A stretch of 64,000 nt of DNA from Nitratireductor aquimarinus. GTDB taxonomy: Bacteria; Pseudomonadota; Alphaproteobacteria; Rhizobiales; Rhizobiaceae. A model generated the notes under the pieces. The model was not told the origin of the DNA and ran no database searches. It was given only the letters and a program-made list of their open reading frames with translations. The stretch lies in contig NZ_CP177239.1 of the NCBI RefSeq assembly GCF_046773475.1, forward strand, positions 3,844,001 to 3,908,000, given 5' to 3'. Position 1 is the first letter of the stretch. Every line of letters begins with the position of its first letter. The position numbers and the translations under genes are program-made. Of this stretch, positions 9,300 through 17,463 are shown one piece after another.

Positions 9300-9341
9300 T
9301 GAGGACTCCAAAAACTGGATAAAAAGAGGAAGGTTTCTGGA

Positions 9342-9369
9342 TGCATATAAATATGACCCATAATGTCAA
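9342..9369 (-). promoter_or_regulatory. Predicted sigma70 promoter of the metal-uptake operon
   Basis: On the minus strand a consensus TTGACA (9369-9364) is followed after 16 nt by TATGCA (9347-9342), 43-48 bp before the binding-protein ATG, within an A/T-rich island. This is the best promoter match upstream of the operon. A metal-responsive operator is likely nearby but I could not identify one. Confidence 0.55.
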
Positions 9370-9669
9370 GTTATATTCTGCTTCTATGGAATGGTTCGTT
9401 CGAGGATTTGGGTGAATGCGGGACCGATTGATGAGACTGCTCTGACTGGCCCGCAGGTCGCGATTGGGAGGGACATGAAGTTCAGGTGCACCACGGACGT
9501 TTCATGCCGCCCGCGAACTGCAGGCGTGAGATTTTCCCCTGAAAAGTCCGCGAGTTGAAGCTAGCGCGTTCTCAAATTGACAAGCATGAGCGAATGACCC
9601 GCGCAGAGAACATCACGTCACCGAGGTTTTCTCGCTGACGTGATGTCCCATGCGGCGTAAACAAGAGAA
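9370..9669. other. Gene-free stretch with a strong 11-bp inverted repeat
   Basis: No coding potential is convincing in these 300 bases. ACATCACGTCA (9610-9620) and TGACGTGATGT (9636-9646) are perfect complements with a 15-nt loop. It could be the 3' hairpin of the decayed permease fragment to its right, or a protein-binding palindrome. Confidence 0.45.
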
Positions 9670-9909
9670 TCAGGCGTCCCGGGGCGCGCCGAGGCGGGCG
9701 CGGTGCGGTGCGAAGAGGCAGGTCAGACCCAGGATGATGCCTGATACCGTGGCGATCATGCCAGCGGCACTGACTGCATTCTCACTGCCCAGCCACAACG
9801 GTCTGTAACCGGCCAGGACATAGCCGATTGTTGCTGAAAGGGTCGCAAAGACGACGCTCCACAAAACCTGGATTTCCAACCGGTTGGTCATTAGCCGGGC
9901 CGCATCTGG
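9670..9909 (-). pseudogene. C-terminal fragment of a metal ABC-3 (zinc/manganese type) permease
   Basis: Only ~80 residues remain, reading from PDAARLMTNRL through VLWSVVFATLSATIGYVLAG to SAAGMIATVSGIILGLTCLF and a basic tail. This matches the last transmembrane helices of ABC-3 family permeases (AztB/MntC/ZnuB type), which normally run ~280 aa. Everything upstream is missing and the sequence joins, near 9900, a fragment of another transporter on the opposite strand. It is thus a remnant left by a deletion or rearrangement. The family assignment rests on the P-x-A-A-R-L and AVSAAGMIA blocks. Confidence 0.7.
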
Positions 9910-10112
9910 CACGCATGATGATCGGCGGTGATCACCGGCTTCTGCTGCTCTTCGCAGCAATCTGCGGCGCAGCGCTTCTTCTGGCCGCCGACACGATCGG
10001 GCGGCTGGCTTTCAGCCCGACGGTCCTTCCGGTGGGCATTGTCGTTGCCTTCGTGGGTGTTCCGGTCTTTCTGCACCTGATCGTGTCGCGGCGGCGGGAG
10101 GCTTTCGCATGA
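9898..10112 (+). pseudogene. C-terminal fragment of a second FecCD-family permease
   Basis: Reads PHLARMMIGGDHRLLLLFAA, then DTIGRLAF and VLPVGIVVAFVGVPVFLHLI and a basic end. This is the typical last quarter of a FecCD/BtuC-type permease and parallels the intact gene at 7156-8208, which has GEDHR and PLGVLTALIGAPVFAF. About 270 N-terminal residues are gone. It overlaps the ATPase remnant that follows by 4 bp, as in an intact operon, so the original order was permease then ATPase. Confidence 0.8.
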
Positions 10113-10860
10113 CCCTTCTTGAAGCGCACAATCTGCGGCGGGTGCTGAACGACAACGCCGTTCTCGACGGCATATCGTTACGGGTGGGACCTGGCGAAAT
10201 CGTCGGTCTGGTAGGGCCAAATGGCGCCGGCAAATCCACGCTGGTCCGCGCGATGCTCGGTCAGATGCGTCCCGAAAGCGGCCGGGTCCTGCTCGACGGG
10301 CGCGACTCGTGGCTTATGTTCCCCAGCGCACGCCGGACGGTTTTCCGGTCAGCGTTTTCGATGCCTGTCTTCTGGGGCGAACGCCCTATATGGGTATGAG
10401 CCCGGGCGCGCGCGACATTGCGCTGGTGGAGGAAGTTCTGGAAAAGCTCAATCTTTCCAGCCTTGCGTTCCGCTCCCTTGATGCGCTCAGCGGCGGAGAA
10501 CGACAGCGCGTCATGCTTGCGCGCGCCCTTTCGCAACAGACGCCGCTTATCGTGCTCGATGAGCCGACGAGCGCCCTTGATATCGGCAACCAGCTTTTCA
10601 CCCTGCGGTTTCTGGCCGATCAGGTGCGCGAGCGGGGTGTCGGCATTCTGATCGCCATACACGATCTGGCGCTGGCGGCGCGCTTCTCCAACCGGATCGC
10701 CCTGCTGCACAGGGGGCAGCTTATTGCCGAGGGGCCCTGGCAGGACGCGTTAACTCAGGAAACCATCCGCGCGACCTACGGCGTGGACGCAGAGTTTGGC
10801 GAACTGAACGGGGCGCCGGTGATTGCACTGTTCGAGATGGAGCGGCAAGGCGGGGCCTGA
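10109..10860 (+). pseudogene. Frameshifted ABC ATPase (FecE/FhuC-like)
   Basis: Two overlapping frames make one ATPase. The first (from ATG 10109) holds Walker A GPNGAGKST and ends its homology at GRVLLDGRDS (~10309). The second resumes as VAYVPQRTPDGFPVSVFDAC and holds the signature LSGGERQRV, Walker B IVLDEP and the switch His in IAIHDLALAA. The ~12 residues that normally lie between LLDGRD and the AYVPQ Q-loop are absent, so a small deletion, not a single-base slip, caused the shift. It is not expected to make a working ATPase. Confidence 0.85.
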
Positions 10861-10909
10861 GCTTCCTGTCGCCATACCAACTCCGCTTGAAACGGACGGC
10901 TTTCCCAGA

Positions 10910-11860
10910 CTATCCGCGTGGTGTTTTTCGTCTCGGTCTGTGCAGCGTCGTTGCCGGTGCTTCTCCGAATTGAGCCCGGTAGGCGCGTGAGAAATTGGCG
11001 ACATGCCGGTATCCCAACCGGTAGGCCACTTCGCTGACCTGGCACTTTTCATCGAGCAGCAGGCGGCGGGCCGTGCGCAGTCTTTCGGTGCGCAGAAAGG
11101 CGGCAAGGCTTACGCCGCGCAACACCTTGAACATCTGCTCCACCCGCGCGATCTTGAGACCTGCGCGCGTTGCAAAGTTCCGTGCAGCCGCACCGTCGTT
11201 CAGATTGTCTTTCACATGGGCGACAAGTTCATCGAAGCGCATAAGCTCCCATTCGGTGAACATTTCGCCGTCAGGATCATATTCGCAGAAGGCGGTCATC
11301 GCCTGGCTGAAAAGCTGCTTTCCCAGGCCTTCAATGGTCATGGCCCGCAACGGGCCATCTATGCTGGGGCCGAAGAGGCCTGTGGCCAGCGTCTTGACGC
11401 CGGCTGGAAGCGGAATGCTCTCAAGGCGCTCCAGTGATTTGCCACGCGCCATGAAGGGGGCAAGCCTCATCGGCTGATTTCCGTTTAGCTGGCGTTTGAG
11501 AAGGCGCAGCGAGATGGCCACGCCGGTATGCCGTATCAACGTTCCAGCGCGAACATCCAGGATGAAGCCGGAGGGCCCAACCCTCATGAGGCTCAGCGTG
11601 TTCTCGGCCATTGGGCCCGTGGTCCCGATGGGGGTGCTGAAATCTGCGCCGCCGGCGAGTTGGACAGAGAAGCCGATCCACGGCTGGGGCAACCGGTTTG
11701 TCACCGTAAAACGGCAGTCTGCTTCGGCTTCGATCTCCGACCGATAGATGGCGACACCATTGTCGAATGTCAGGCGCTCCACCCTTCCATGTGCACCGGG
11801 GATGGCAATTGCATTGCCTCCGACCATGCGCCATTCCGGTGCATCTCCATTTTGCTGCAT
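10910..11860 (-). CDS. AraC-family transcriptional regulator
   Basis: 316-residue regulator with a C-terminal AraC DNA-binding domain: NFATRAGLKIARVEQMFKVL, the linker RTERLRTARRLL, then CQVSEVAYRLGYRHVANFSR followed by AYRAQFGEAP. The N-terminal part has the layout of PchR-like ligand sensors (RFTVTNRLPQPWIGFSVQLA). It is divergent from the autotransporter gene, 178 bp away, and convergent with the decayed ATPase gene. It is a likely regulator of the autotransporter or formerly of the lost transporter. Start at ATG 11860; no alternative is clearly better. Confidence 0.82.
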   Translation of the reverse strand: MQQNGDAPEWRMVGGNAIAIPGAHGRVERLTFDNGVAIYRSEIEAEADCRFTVTNRLPQPWIGFSVQLAGGADFSTPIGTTGPMAENTLSLMRVGPSGFILDVRAGTLIRHTGVAISLRLLKRQLNGNQPMRLAPFMARGKSLERLESIPLPAGVKTLATGLFGPSIDGPLRAMTIEGLGKQLFSQAMTAFCEYDPDGEMFTEWELMRFDELVAHVKDNLNDGAAARNFATRAGLKIARVEQMFKVLRGVSLAAFLRTERLRTARRLLLDEKCQVSEVAYRLGYRHVANFSRAYRAQFGEAPATTLHRPRRKTPRG

Positions 11861-12038
11861 TGATCGTTCTGCCCCTGAAACCGTGGAAAACTGCGCGCTG
11901 GTTGAACGTCTGAAACCAGAAATGAAAATGATAAGTCATCATGAAAGTGATAATCAATTCATGTAGCTAAATAAAACGCCTGCCAGTAGCTTCCGGTCGA
12001 ATTTGTAATTTGCGAATACCGGAAAGTCAGGGCGTCCC
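11861..12038. promoter_or_regulatory. Divergent promoter region with Fur-like boxes
   Basis: Between the AraC gene (-) and the autotransporter (+). Two A/T-rich motifs resemble Fur-box halves: AATGATAAGTCATCATG at 11927-11943 and AGTGATAATCAATTCA at 11946-11961. Each contains TGATAA followed by a TCA/ATCA half. Adjacent tandem copies are typical of iron-regulated promoters, though in rhizobia Fur, Irr or RirA could read such sites. The autotransporter start at 12039 is 78 bp beyond. Confidence 0.45.
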
Positions 12039-15000
12039 ATGAAAATAAAAACGCTATCGAGCGGTCGTGTTTCCAGCGGCGCGGAGGCGATCACAAAGAG
12101 GCGGCTGTGGGCAAGCACGGCCCTGGTCGCCTTCAGTGTCGTTGCGGTGGTGGGACACGGTCGAGCGCAGGAAATCATTGATGGCTCCATGGAAACCGTG
12201 GATGGCGATGGCACGGGAACCAAACCGAGCCCGTGGCTGCTTCCTGGTAGCCTTATCCTTGGTGATCAGAGTGCGGGAATGCTGATCCTGCAAAACGGAG
12301 GCCTTGCGTCTGCGACCGACGTGCAGCTTGGAGCCAGGGCTTCGGGCGAGGGGCAGCTCTGGCTTCATGGATCGGTAGCTGATCGCGGCGTGCTTGAAAC
12401 CGGTCAGGTCAGTGTTGGTGCGGGCGGCGGAACGATCAGTTTTGACGGCGGCATTCTTCGCCTGACGCGCGATGAGGCGGACCTCTTTGCGGGCTTTGAC
12501 GATGGTGACATCAGAATCGGCTATTCGAATGCCTATATCGACACGCAGGAACACTCGGTTGCGACGTCTGTTGGTCTCGAAGGTGTTGGCGGTCTGCTCA
12601 AGCGTGGCTCGGGCACGCTGACGCTCACCGGACACAATCGCTATCAATCCGGAACGACCGTTTATGAAGGTGTACTTGCGGTCGATGGCGGAAGCATTAC
12701 CCATACGGCTGGGCACGTTGTGGTGGCTGCGTCCGGCGGGGATGATGCGTCCCTGATTATCAGCAATGGAGGCGTAGTCAGCGGCTACAACAGTCAGATC
12801 GGGTGGGGTTCCGGGACGACCGGAAAGGCTCTCGTCACTGGTGCCGGGTCGTCGTGGCTCAGCGCCGGAACGCTGGAGATTGGCCGTTTCGGAAAGGGTG
12901 GGCTCACCATTGAAAATGGTGGACTTGTCGAAAGCCGCGATGCGCGCATCGGATACGCCCAGAGCGCAGTTGGCGAGGTGCTGGTTTCCGGAGCTGGGTC
13001 GAATTGGCGTCTGGATGACGGACTGGAGGTCGGTCGAACTGGCAAAGGCGCGCTGACCATTGAGGATGGCGGCGTCGTACAGTCCGGCTCTGTATTTCTC
13101 GGGACAAACGCAACCGGTCGTGGGACGGCTTTGGTTTCAGGCTCCGGGACTCACTGGGAGGTTGACGGGAACCTTGTCGTTGGCCGCGCCGGTGAGGGGA
13201 TGCTCGAAATTTCCGAGGGCGCGCTTGTCTCTGCCGACCGGGTCGAGCTGGGCATGTTCAGCAATGCGTCCGGTACGCTGAGGCTTTCTGGCGCGGCGGG
13301 GGCGAGAGGCGTTCTGGAAACGGAGCAGGTCAGCGAAACGTCCGGGGAAGGAAGCCTCATTTTCGATGGCGGAGTTCTGCGGCTTACTGCCAATCAGTAC
13401 AACCTTTTTGCCGGGTTTGAGGCGGGTGACGTCACAATCTCCGCGGGTGGCGCTTACATCGACACGCATGGCTTCTCGGTTCACAGCGCTTACGCTCTTG
13501 GCGGTTCGGGTGGCCTGATCAAGCAGGGCAACGGGTCTCTGACGCTTCACGGCGCGAACACTCATACCGGTGGCACGATTGTTGAGGCGGGAACGCTTGT
13601 TCTCAAGGGCGGTGACGCGCTTGCCGATACGGGCGCGGTCGAGCTTCAGGGCGGCGTGCTTCGGCTTGATGACGATGAAACGATAGGGTCACTTGCCGGT
13701 GTTGCTGGTGCGCACATCAGTCTGCAGGCCAACACGCTGTTCACCGGCGGAAGCGGCAACAGCTCCGTTCTCGCCAGCAGCATTTCAGGAACCGGCGGGT
13801 TTGAGAAACAGGGGGCGGGAACGCTTGTTTACACGGGCGATGGCTCCGGCTTTGACGGAACAACCAGGGTTGTCGATGGTGCGCTGATCGTCGGAGTGGG
13901 CGGCAATGGCGCTTTGGGTGGCGCGGTTGAAGTCCTCAATGGAGGGGTGCTTGGCGGATCCGGCGACCTGGGAGCGCTGACCGTGGCTTCAGGTGGTGTT
14001 CTGAAACCCGGTAACTCCATCGGGACGCAAAGCGTTTCCGGAAACGCGACCTTCGAAAACGGCTCGGTCTTTGAAGTCGAAGTGGACAACGCCGGAAGCG
14101 GCGATCGACTGGCGGTCTCGGGCCATGCCTTTATCAATGGTGGAACAGTGAATGTGCGCGCCGAAAACGGGACAGACGACGGTTCCACCTATGATCCCGC
14201 GACAACCTACACGATCCTGACCGCAACGGGTGGTGTGAGCGGTGCGTTCAGTGGGGTGACGGAGAATTTCGCCTTCCTTGATGCCGCGCTTGCCTACGAT
14301 CCCGACGCTGTGTTGCTCACTCTTTCGCGCAATGACACGGACTTTTCCGAACTGGCAAAAACACACAATCAGCGTGTTGCAGCCATTGGAGCGCAAGGAC
14401 TGGGGAGCGGCAATCAGCTTTTTGACGCCATTCTTGGCCTGAGTGACGCCCAGGCGCCAGGTGCATTCGACGCGATCTCCGGAGAAATATACGGATCGAT
14501 CAGAAGCGGCTTCATCGCCGACAGCAGCTTTTTGCGGGACGCGGCTTCGGAGCGCGTCCGGAGTGCATTCGGGATCGGGGTGCCCGCATCTGCGCCGGAG
14601 TTCTGGAGCATGGGTTTCGGCTCCTGGCAGAACTTTTCCAGCGATGGGAACGCGGCGCAATACACGCATGATACGCGTGGGCTGTTGCTGGGGGGCGACG
14701 CCGAGGTCGCTGGCTGGAATTTGGGGCTCATGGCGGGGTACAGCCGTTCATCCCTTCGCTCGGCAGATCGAGCTTCGGCTGGCAGCAGCGATAACTACCA
14801 TCTCGGCATCTATGGTGGACGCCAGTGGGAGGCGCTCACGTTCAGCGGCGGGTTCGCCTATACCCGGCATGAAGTGGATGTGCGCCGCTCGGTCGCGTTT
14901 GCGGGGTTCAGCGATGCCCTGTCTGCAGGGTATGACGCCGGAACGGCGCAGGGCTTTGGAGAGCTGGGCTATCGGGTGGAGACGCCTGTGGCGACGGTCA

Positions 15001-15410
15001 CACCTTTTGCCGGGATTGCTCTCATCTCCCATTCGTTTGGCGGTTATGCGGAAGAGGGCGGCGCTGCAACTCTGGAGGCGCTCGCGCAGACCGGCAATGT
15101 CACATTCACAACGCTGGGAATGCGGATGGGGCGCGATGTCAGTCTCGACGTCTTCAGCGGCGCACTACACGGGGCGATCGGCTGGCAGCATGCATTTAAC
15201 AATGAAGTGGCCCTGGCGCGCCATGCACTGGCGGGAGGCGATGCCTTCAGCGTTGCCGGTGCGCCCATTGCGGCAGACACATTGCTTCTGGAGGCAGGCT
15301 TCTCGTTTGCATTGAGCGATGCCGCCAAGCTCGGAGCAGCCTATGGGGGGCAGGTTGCCCGTGGCGCTGCGCGACACACTCTCGACGCGACACTCTCCAT
15401 CAGCTTCTAA
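12039..15410 (+). CDS. Autotransporter with beta-helix passenger (type Va secretion)
   Basis: Surface or secreted protein that translocates its own passenger. An extended signal peptide (residues 1-44, ending GHGRAQ) precedes a passenger of ~800 residues made of Gly/Ser/Thr-rich beta-strand repeats, with PATR-type units such as GGLLKRGSGTLTLTGHNRYQ and GGLIKQGNGSLTLHGANTHT. Repeats of the type VSGAGSSW/GGLVESRDARIGYA are also present. The last ~270 residues (from about FWSMGFGSWQNF) form the autotransporter beta-barrel and end in Phe. No Cys-rich, protease or RGD motif was noticed in the passenger, so its target is unknown. Total 1123 aa. It is divergent from an AraC gene through Fur-like boxes. 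Confidence 0.9.
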   Translation: MKIKTLSSGRVSSGAEAITKRRLWASTALVAFSVVAVVGHGRAQEIIDGSMETVDGDGTGTKPSPWLLPGSLILGDQSAGMLILQNGGLASATDVQLGARASGEGQLWLHGSVADRGVLETGQVSVGAGGGTISFDGGILRLTRDEADLFAGFDDGDIRIGYSNAYIDTQEHSVATSVGLEGVGGLLKRGSGTLTLTGHNRYQSGTTVYEGVLAVDGGSITHTAGHVVVAASGGDDASLIISNGGVVSGYNSQIGWGSGTTGKALVTGAGSSWLSAGTLEIGRFGKGGLTIENGGLVESRDARIGYAQSAVGEVLVSGAGSNWRLDDGLEVGRTGKGALTIEDGGVVQSGSVFLGTNATGRGTALVSGSGTHWEVDGNLVVGRAGEGMLEISEGALVSADRVELGMFSNASGTLRLSGAAGARGVLETEQVSETSGEGSLIFDGGVLRLTANQYNLFAGFEAGDVTISAGGAYIDTHGFSVHSAYALGGSGGLIKQGNGSLTLHGANTHTGGTIVEAGTLVLKGGDALADTGAVELQGGVLRLDDDETIGSLAGVAGAHISLQANTLFTGGSGNSSVLASSISGTGGFEKQGAGTLVYTGDGSGFDGTTRVVDGALIVGVGGNGALGGAVEVLNGGVLGGSGDLGALTVASGGVLKPGNSIGTQSVSGNATFENGSVFEVEVDNAGSGDRLAVSGHAFINGGTVNVRAENGTDDGSTYDPATTYTILTATGGVSGAFSGVTENFAFLDAALAYDPDAVLLTLSRNDTDFSELAKTHNQRVAAIGAQGLGSGNQLFDAILGLSDAQAPGAFDAISGEIYGSIRSGFIADSSFLRDAASERVRSAFGIGVPASAPEFWSMGFGSWQNFSSDGNAAQYTHDTRGLLLGGDAEVAGWNLGLMAGYSRSSLRSADRASAGSSDNYHLGIYGGRQWEALTFSGGFAYTRHEVDVRRSVAFAGFSDALSAGYDAGTAQGFGELGYRVETPVATVTPFAGIALISHSFGGYAEEGGAATLEALAQTGNVTFTTLGMRMGRDVSLDVFSGALHGAIGWQHAFNNEVALARHALAGGDAFSVAGAPIAADTLLLEAGFSFALSDAAKLGAAYGGQVARGAARHTLDATLSISF

Positions 15411-15500
15411 AATTCGTCCCAGCGTTTCTGGCCTGCCTGTTATCCGCAGGCCAGGCACAGTGACGCGCAGCCTGTGACGGGCAAAAGACAGGGAAACGTC

Positions 15501-17012
15501 ATGAAAACCAGACACAGCATTCTTCTCACTGCGGCAGCCGTAAGCTGCTCCCTCATCACTCTGAACATTGCGGGGGCGGAAGCCGTGCCGGAATATGATC
15601 TGGTGATTGCCAACGGCCGCGTGATCGACCCGGAATCGGCACTGGACGCAACGCGGCATGTCGGGATTGTCGGCGGCAAGGTGGTGGTCGTCTCCGAAGA
15701 GCCGCTTGACGGCGCAGAAGACGTCGATGCAACGGGACTGGTCGTCGCGCCCGGCTTTATCGACCTTCATTCACATGCCCTCAATATCCCGTCCGCATGG
15801 ATGCAGGCCTTCGATGGTGTGACAACCACGCTGGAACTGGAGCGGGGCGCATGGCCGCTGGAGCAGGCCTACGACAATGTTGCAGAGAATGGTCTGCCGC
15901 TGAATTACGGCTTTGCCGTCAGCTGGATCGATGTGCGAATGGAGATACTCGGGGAGAAGTTCGACCAGAGGGTGACTTCAGACGTTTCAGAACAGGTGAT
16001 TGAGCGCATTGAAGATGGGCTCAAACAGGGGGGCATCGGCATCGGCCTTCTTCCAGGCTATGTCCCGAACACAAACCGGGTCGAGTATTATGAAGCGGCG
16101 AAGCTCGCCGCGCGCTACAATGTTCCCACCTTTACCCACGTGCGTGGCAAGTTCCATGACGAGCCCGGCCACGCAATCGAGGGCTATGGCGAGGTGCTTG
16201 CAGCAGCGGCAGCGACGGGTACTCAAATGCATATCTGCCATCTCAGCAGTTCAGCGACCCGTTTCATTCCGGAGGTTTCCCGGATGATCCTGAAGGCGCA
16301 GGAACAGGGGCTGCGTGTGACGACGGAAACCTATCCTTATGGTGCCGGGTCCACGGTGATTTCCGCGCCCTTCCTGCGCGCACGCGAACTTCAGCGTGTA
16401 GGGCTGGAACACGACAGCATCGTCTACCTCAAGACAGGCGAGCGGCCGGAGAGCGACGAACGCCTGACCGAGATCCAGGAAACAGACCCGATGGGACTGT
16501 CCATCATCCATTACCTTGACGAAGGCATAGAGGAAGATGCGACGCTGATCGACAAGGCCGTCATCTTCCCCGACGGCATCATAGCCAGCGACGCCATGCC
16601 GTTTACCGTGGACGGCGAAGAGGTTCTTGATCCCGTCTGGCCGCTGCCAGAAGAGGCCATATCCCATCCCCGCTCGGTTGGCACGTTCGCGCGCGTTCTG
16701 GGCCGTTACGTCCGTGAACGTCAGCTCATGAGCCTGAGCGAGGCCATCCGTCGTTCAAGCCTCCTGCCTGCAAGGCTGCTGGAGGATTCCGTGCCCGATA
16801 TGAAGAACAAGGGCCGCATCCGTGAGGGTGCAGACGCGGACATCGTTGTCTTCGATCCCGAAACCATCATCGACAGGGCAACATTCGAGGATCCACGGCA
16901 GCATTCGGCTGGTGTCCGTCATCTGATCGTCGGTGGAGGCTTTGTTGTTCGCGATGGTGAGCTGGATCAGACGGCGCGTCCGGGCAGGCCGGTTCGTGCG
17001 ACTGCGCACTGA
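15501..17012 (+). CDS. Exported amidohydrolase (N-acyl-D-amino-acid deacylase/dihydroorotase superfamily)
   Basis: Hydrolyses an amide or ring C-N bond with a bound metal. An N-terminal hydrophobic signal (MKTRHSILLTAAAVSCSLIT) suggests periplasmic export, unusual for the family. The metal-binding FIDLHSHA gives the HxH motif, FTHVRG and HICHLSSS supply later His ligands, and SDAMPF the catalytic Asp. Classical D-aminoacylases have GNCG after the HxH; here the site reads TTTLELERGAW, so the metal-bridging residue differs. I start at ATG 15501, with AGGGA about 5-8 nt upstream; the frame opens at a GTG at 15474. Product 503 aa. It follows the autotransporter in the same direction. Substrate unknown. 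Confidence 0.78.
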   Translation: MKTRHSILLTAAAVSCSLITLNIAGAEAVPEYDLVIANGRVIDPESALDATRHVGIVGGKVVVVSEEPLDGAEDVDATGLVVAPGFIDLHSHALNIPSAWMQAFDGVTTTLELERGAWPLEQAYDNVAENGLPLNYGFAVSWIDVRMEILGEKFDQRVTSDVSEQVIERIEDGLKQGGIGIGLLPGYVPNTNRVEYYEAAKLAARYNVPTFTHVRGKFHDEPGHAIEGYGEVLAAAAATGTQMHICHLSSSATRFIPEVSRMILKAQEQGLRVTTETYPYGAGSTVISAPFLRARELQRVGLEHDSIVYLKTGERPESDERLTEIQETDPMGLSIIHYLDEGIEEDATLIDKAVIFPDGIIASDAMPFTVDGEEVLDPVWPLPEEAISHPRSVGTFARVLGRYVRERQLMSLSEAIRRSSLLPARLLEDSVPDMKNKGRIREGADADIVVFDPETIIDRATFEDPRQHSAGVRHLIVGGGFVVRDGELDQTARPGRPVRATAH

Positions 17013-17341
17013 AGGTTGATGGAAACAGGGTGGCAGGGCATCGTTTGAAAGCCCGGTCGACGGGGGGCTTTCCGCCTCGCTGCCCTACGCGAGTTTCACC
17101 TGTCGGCATGCCGGATCGAACGCGGTTGGCAGGAATGTTGCCACAAGCGGCTGCGGAAGTGGCGGGTTTCTCCGCCAGAGCTTCGGGCTCGGACGAGCGC
17201 TTTGTACAGCACGATAGCCGGTTCGCCCGCGTCAGTTTCGCGGTTCGGCACCATAGGGTGTTTGGTGTTGGGAGCCTCTTTGAGGGCCATATGTGGGCGA
17301 CCAGCACAACGGCGTGATTTTGATGGTTCTTTTGATTCATC
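17013..17341. other. Gene-free stretch left of the first IS
   Basis: These 329 bases separate the amidohydrolase stop from the IS left end. Frames are short and none resembles a known protein. No terminator with a T-tract was seen. The last bases, ending GATTCATC, are the outer flank of the IS and do not recur next to the other IS. Confidence 0.5.
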
Positions 17342-17463
17342 TGAGAACGGCGGTGGAAAACTAGACCACGGTAGCGGCTGGATTGTCCTGCTGCGGGCGG
17401 CTGAAAAGTCGTCCACTTTTTCCCTTTTCTGCTTGGCGCAGGGAGGGACGAGGGATCTACACC

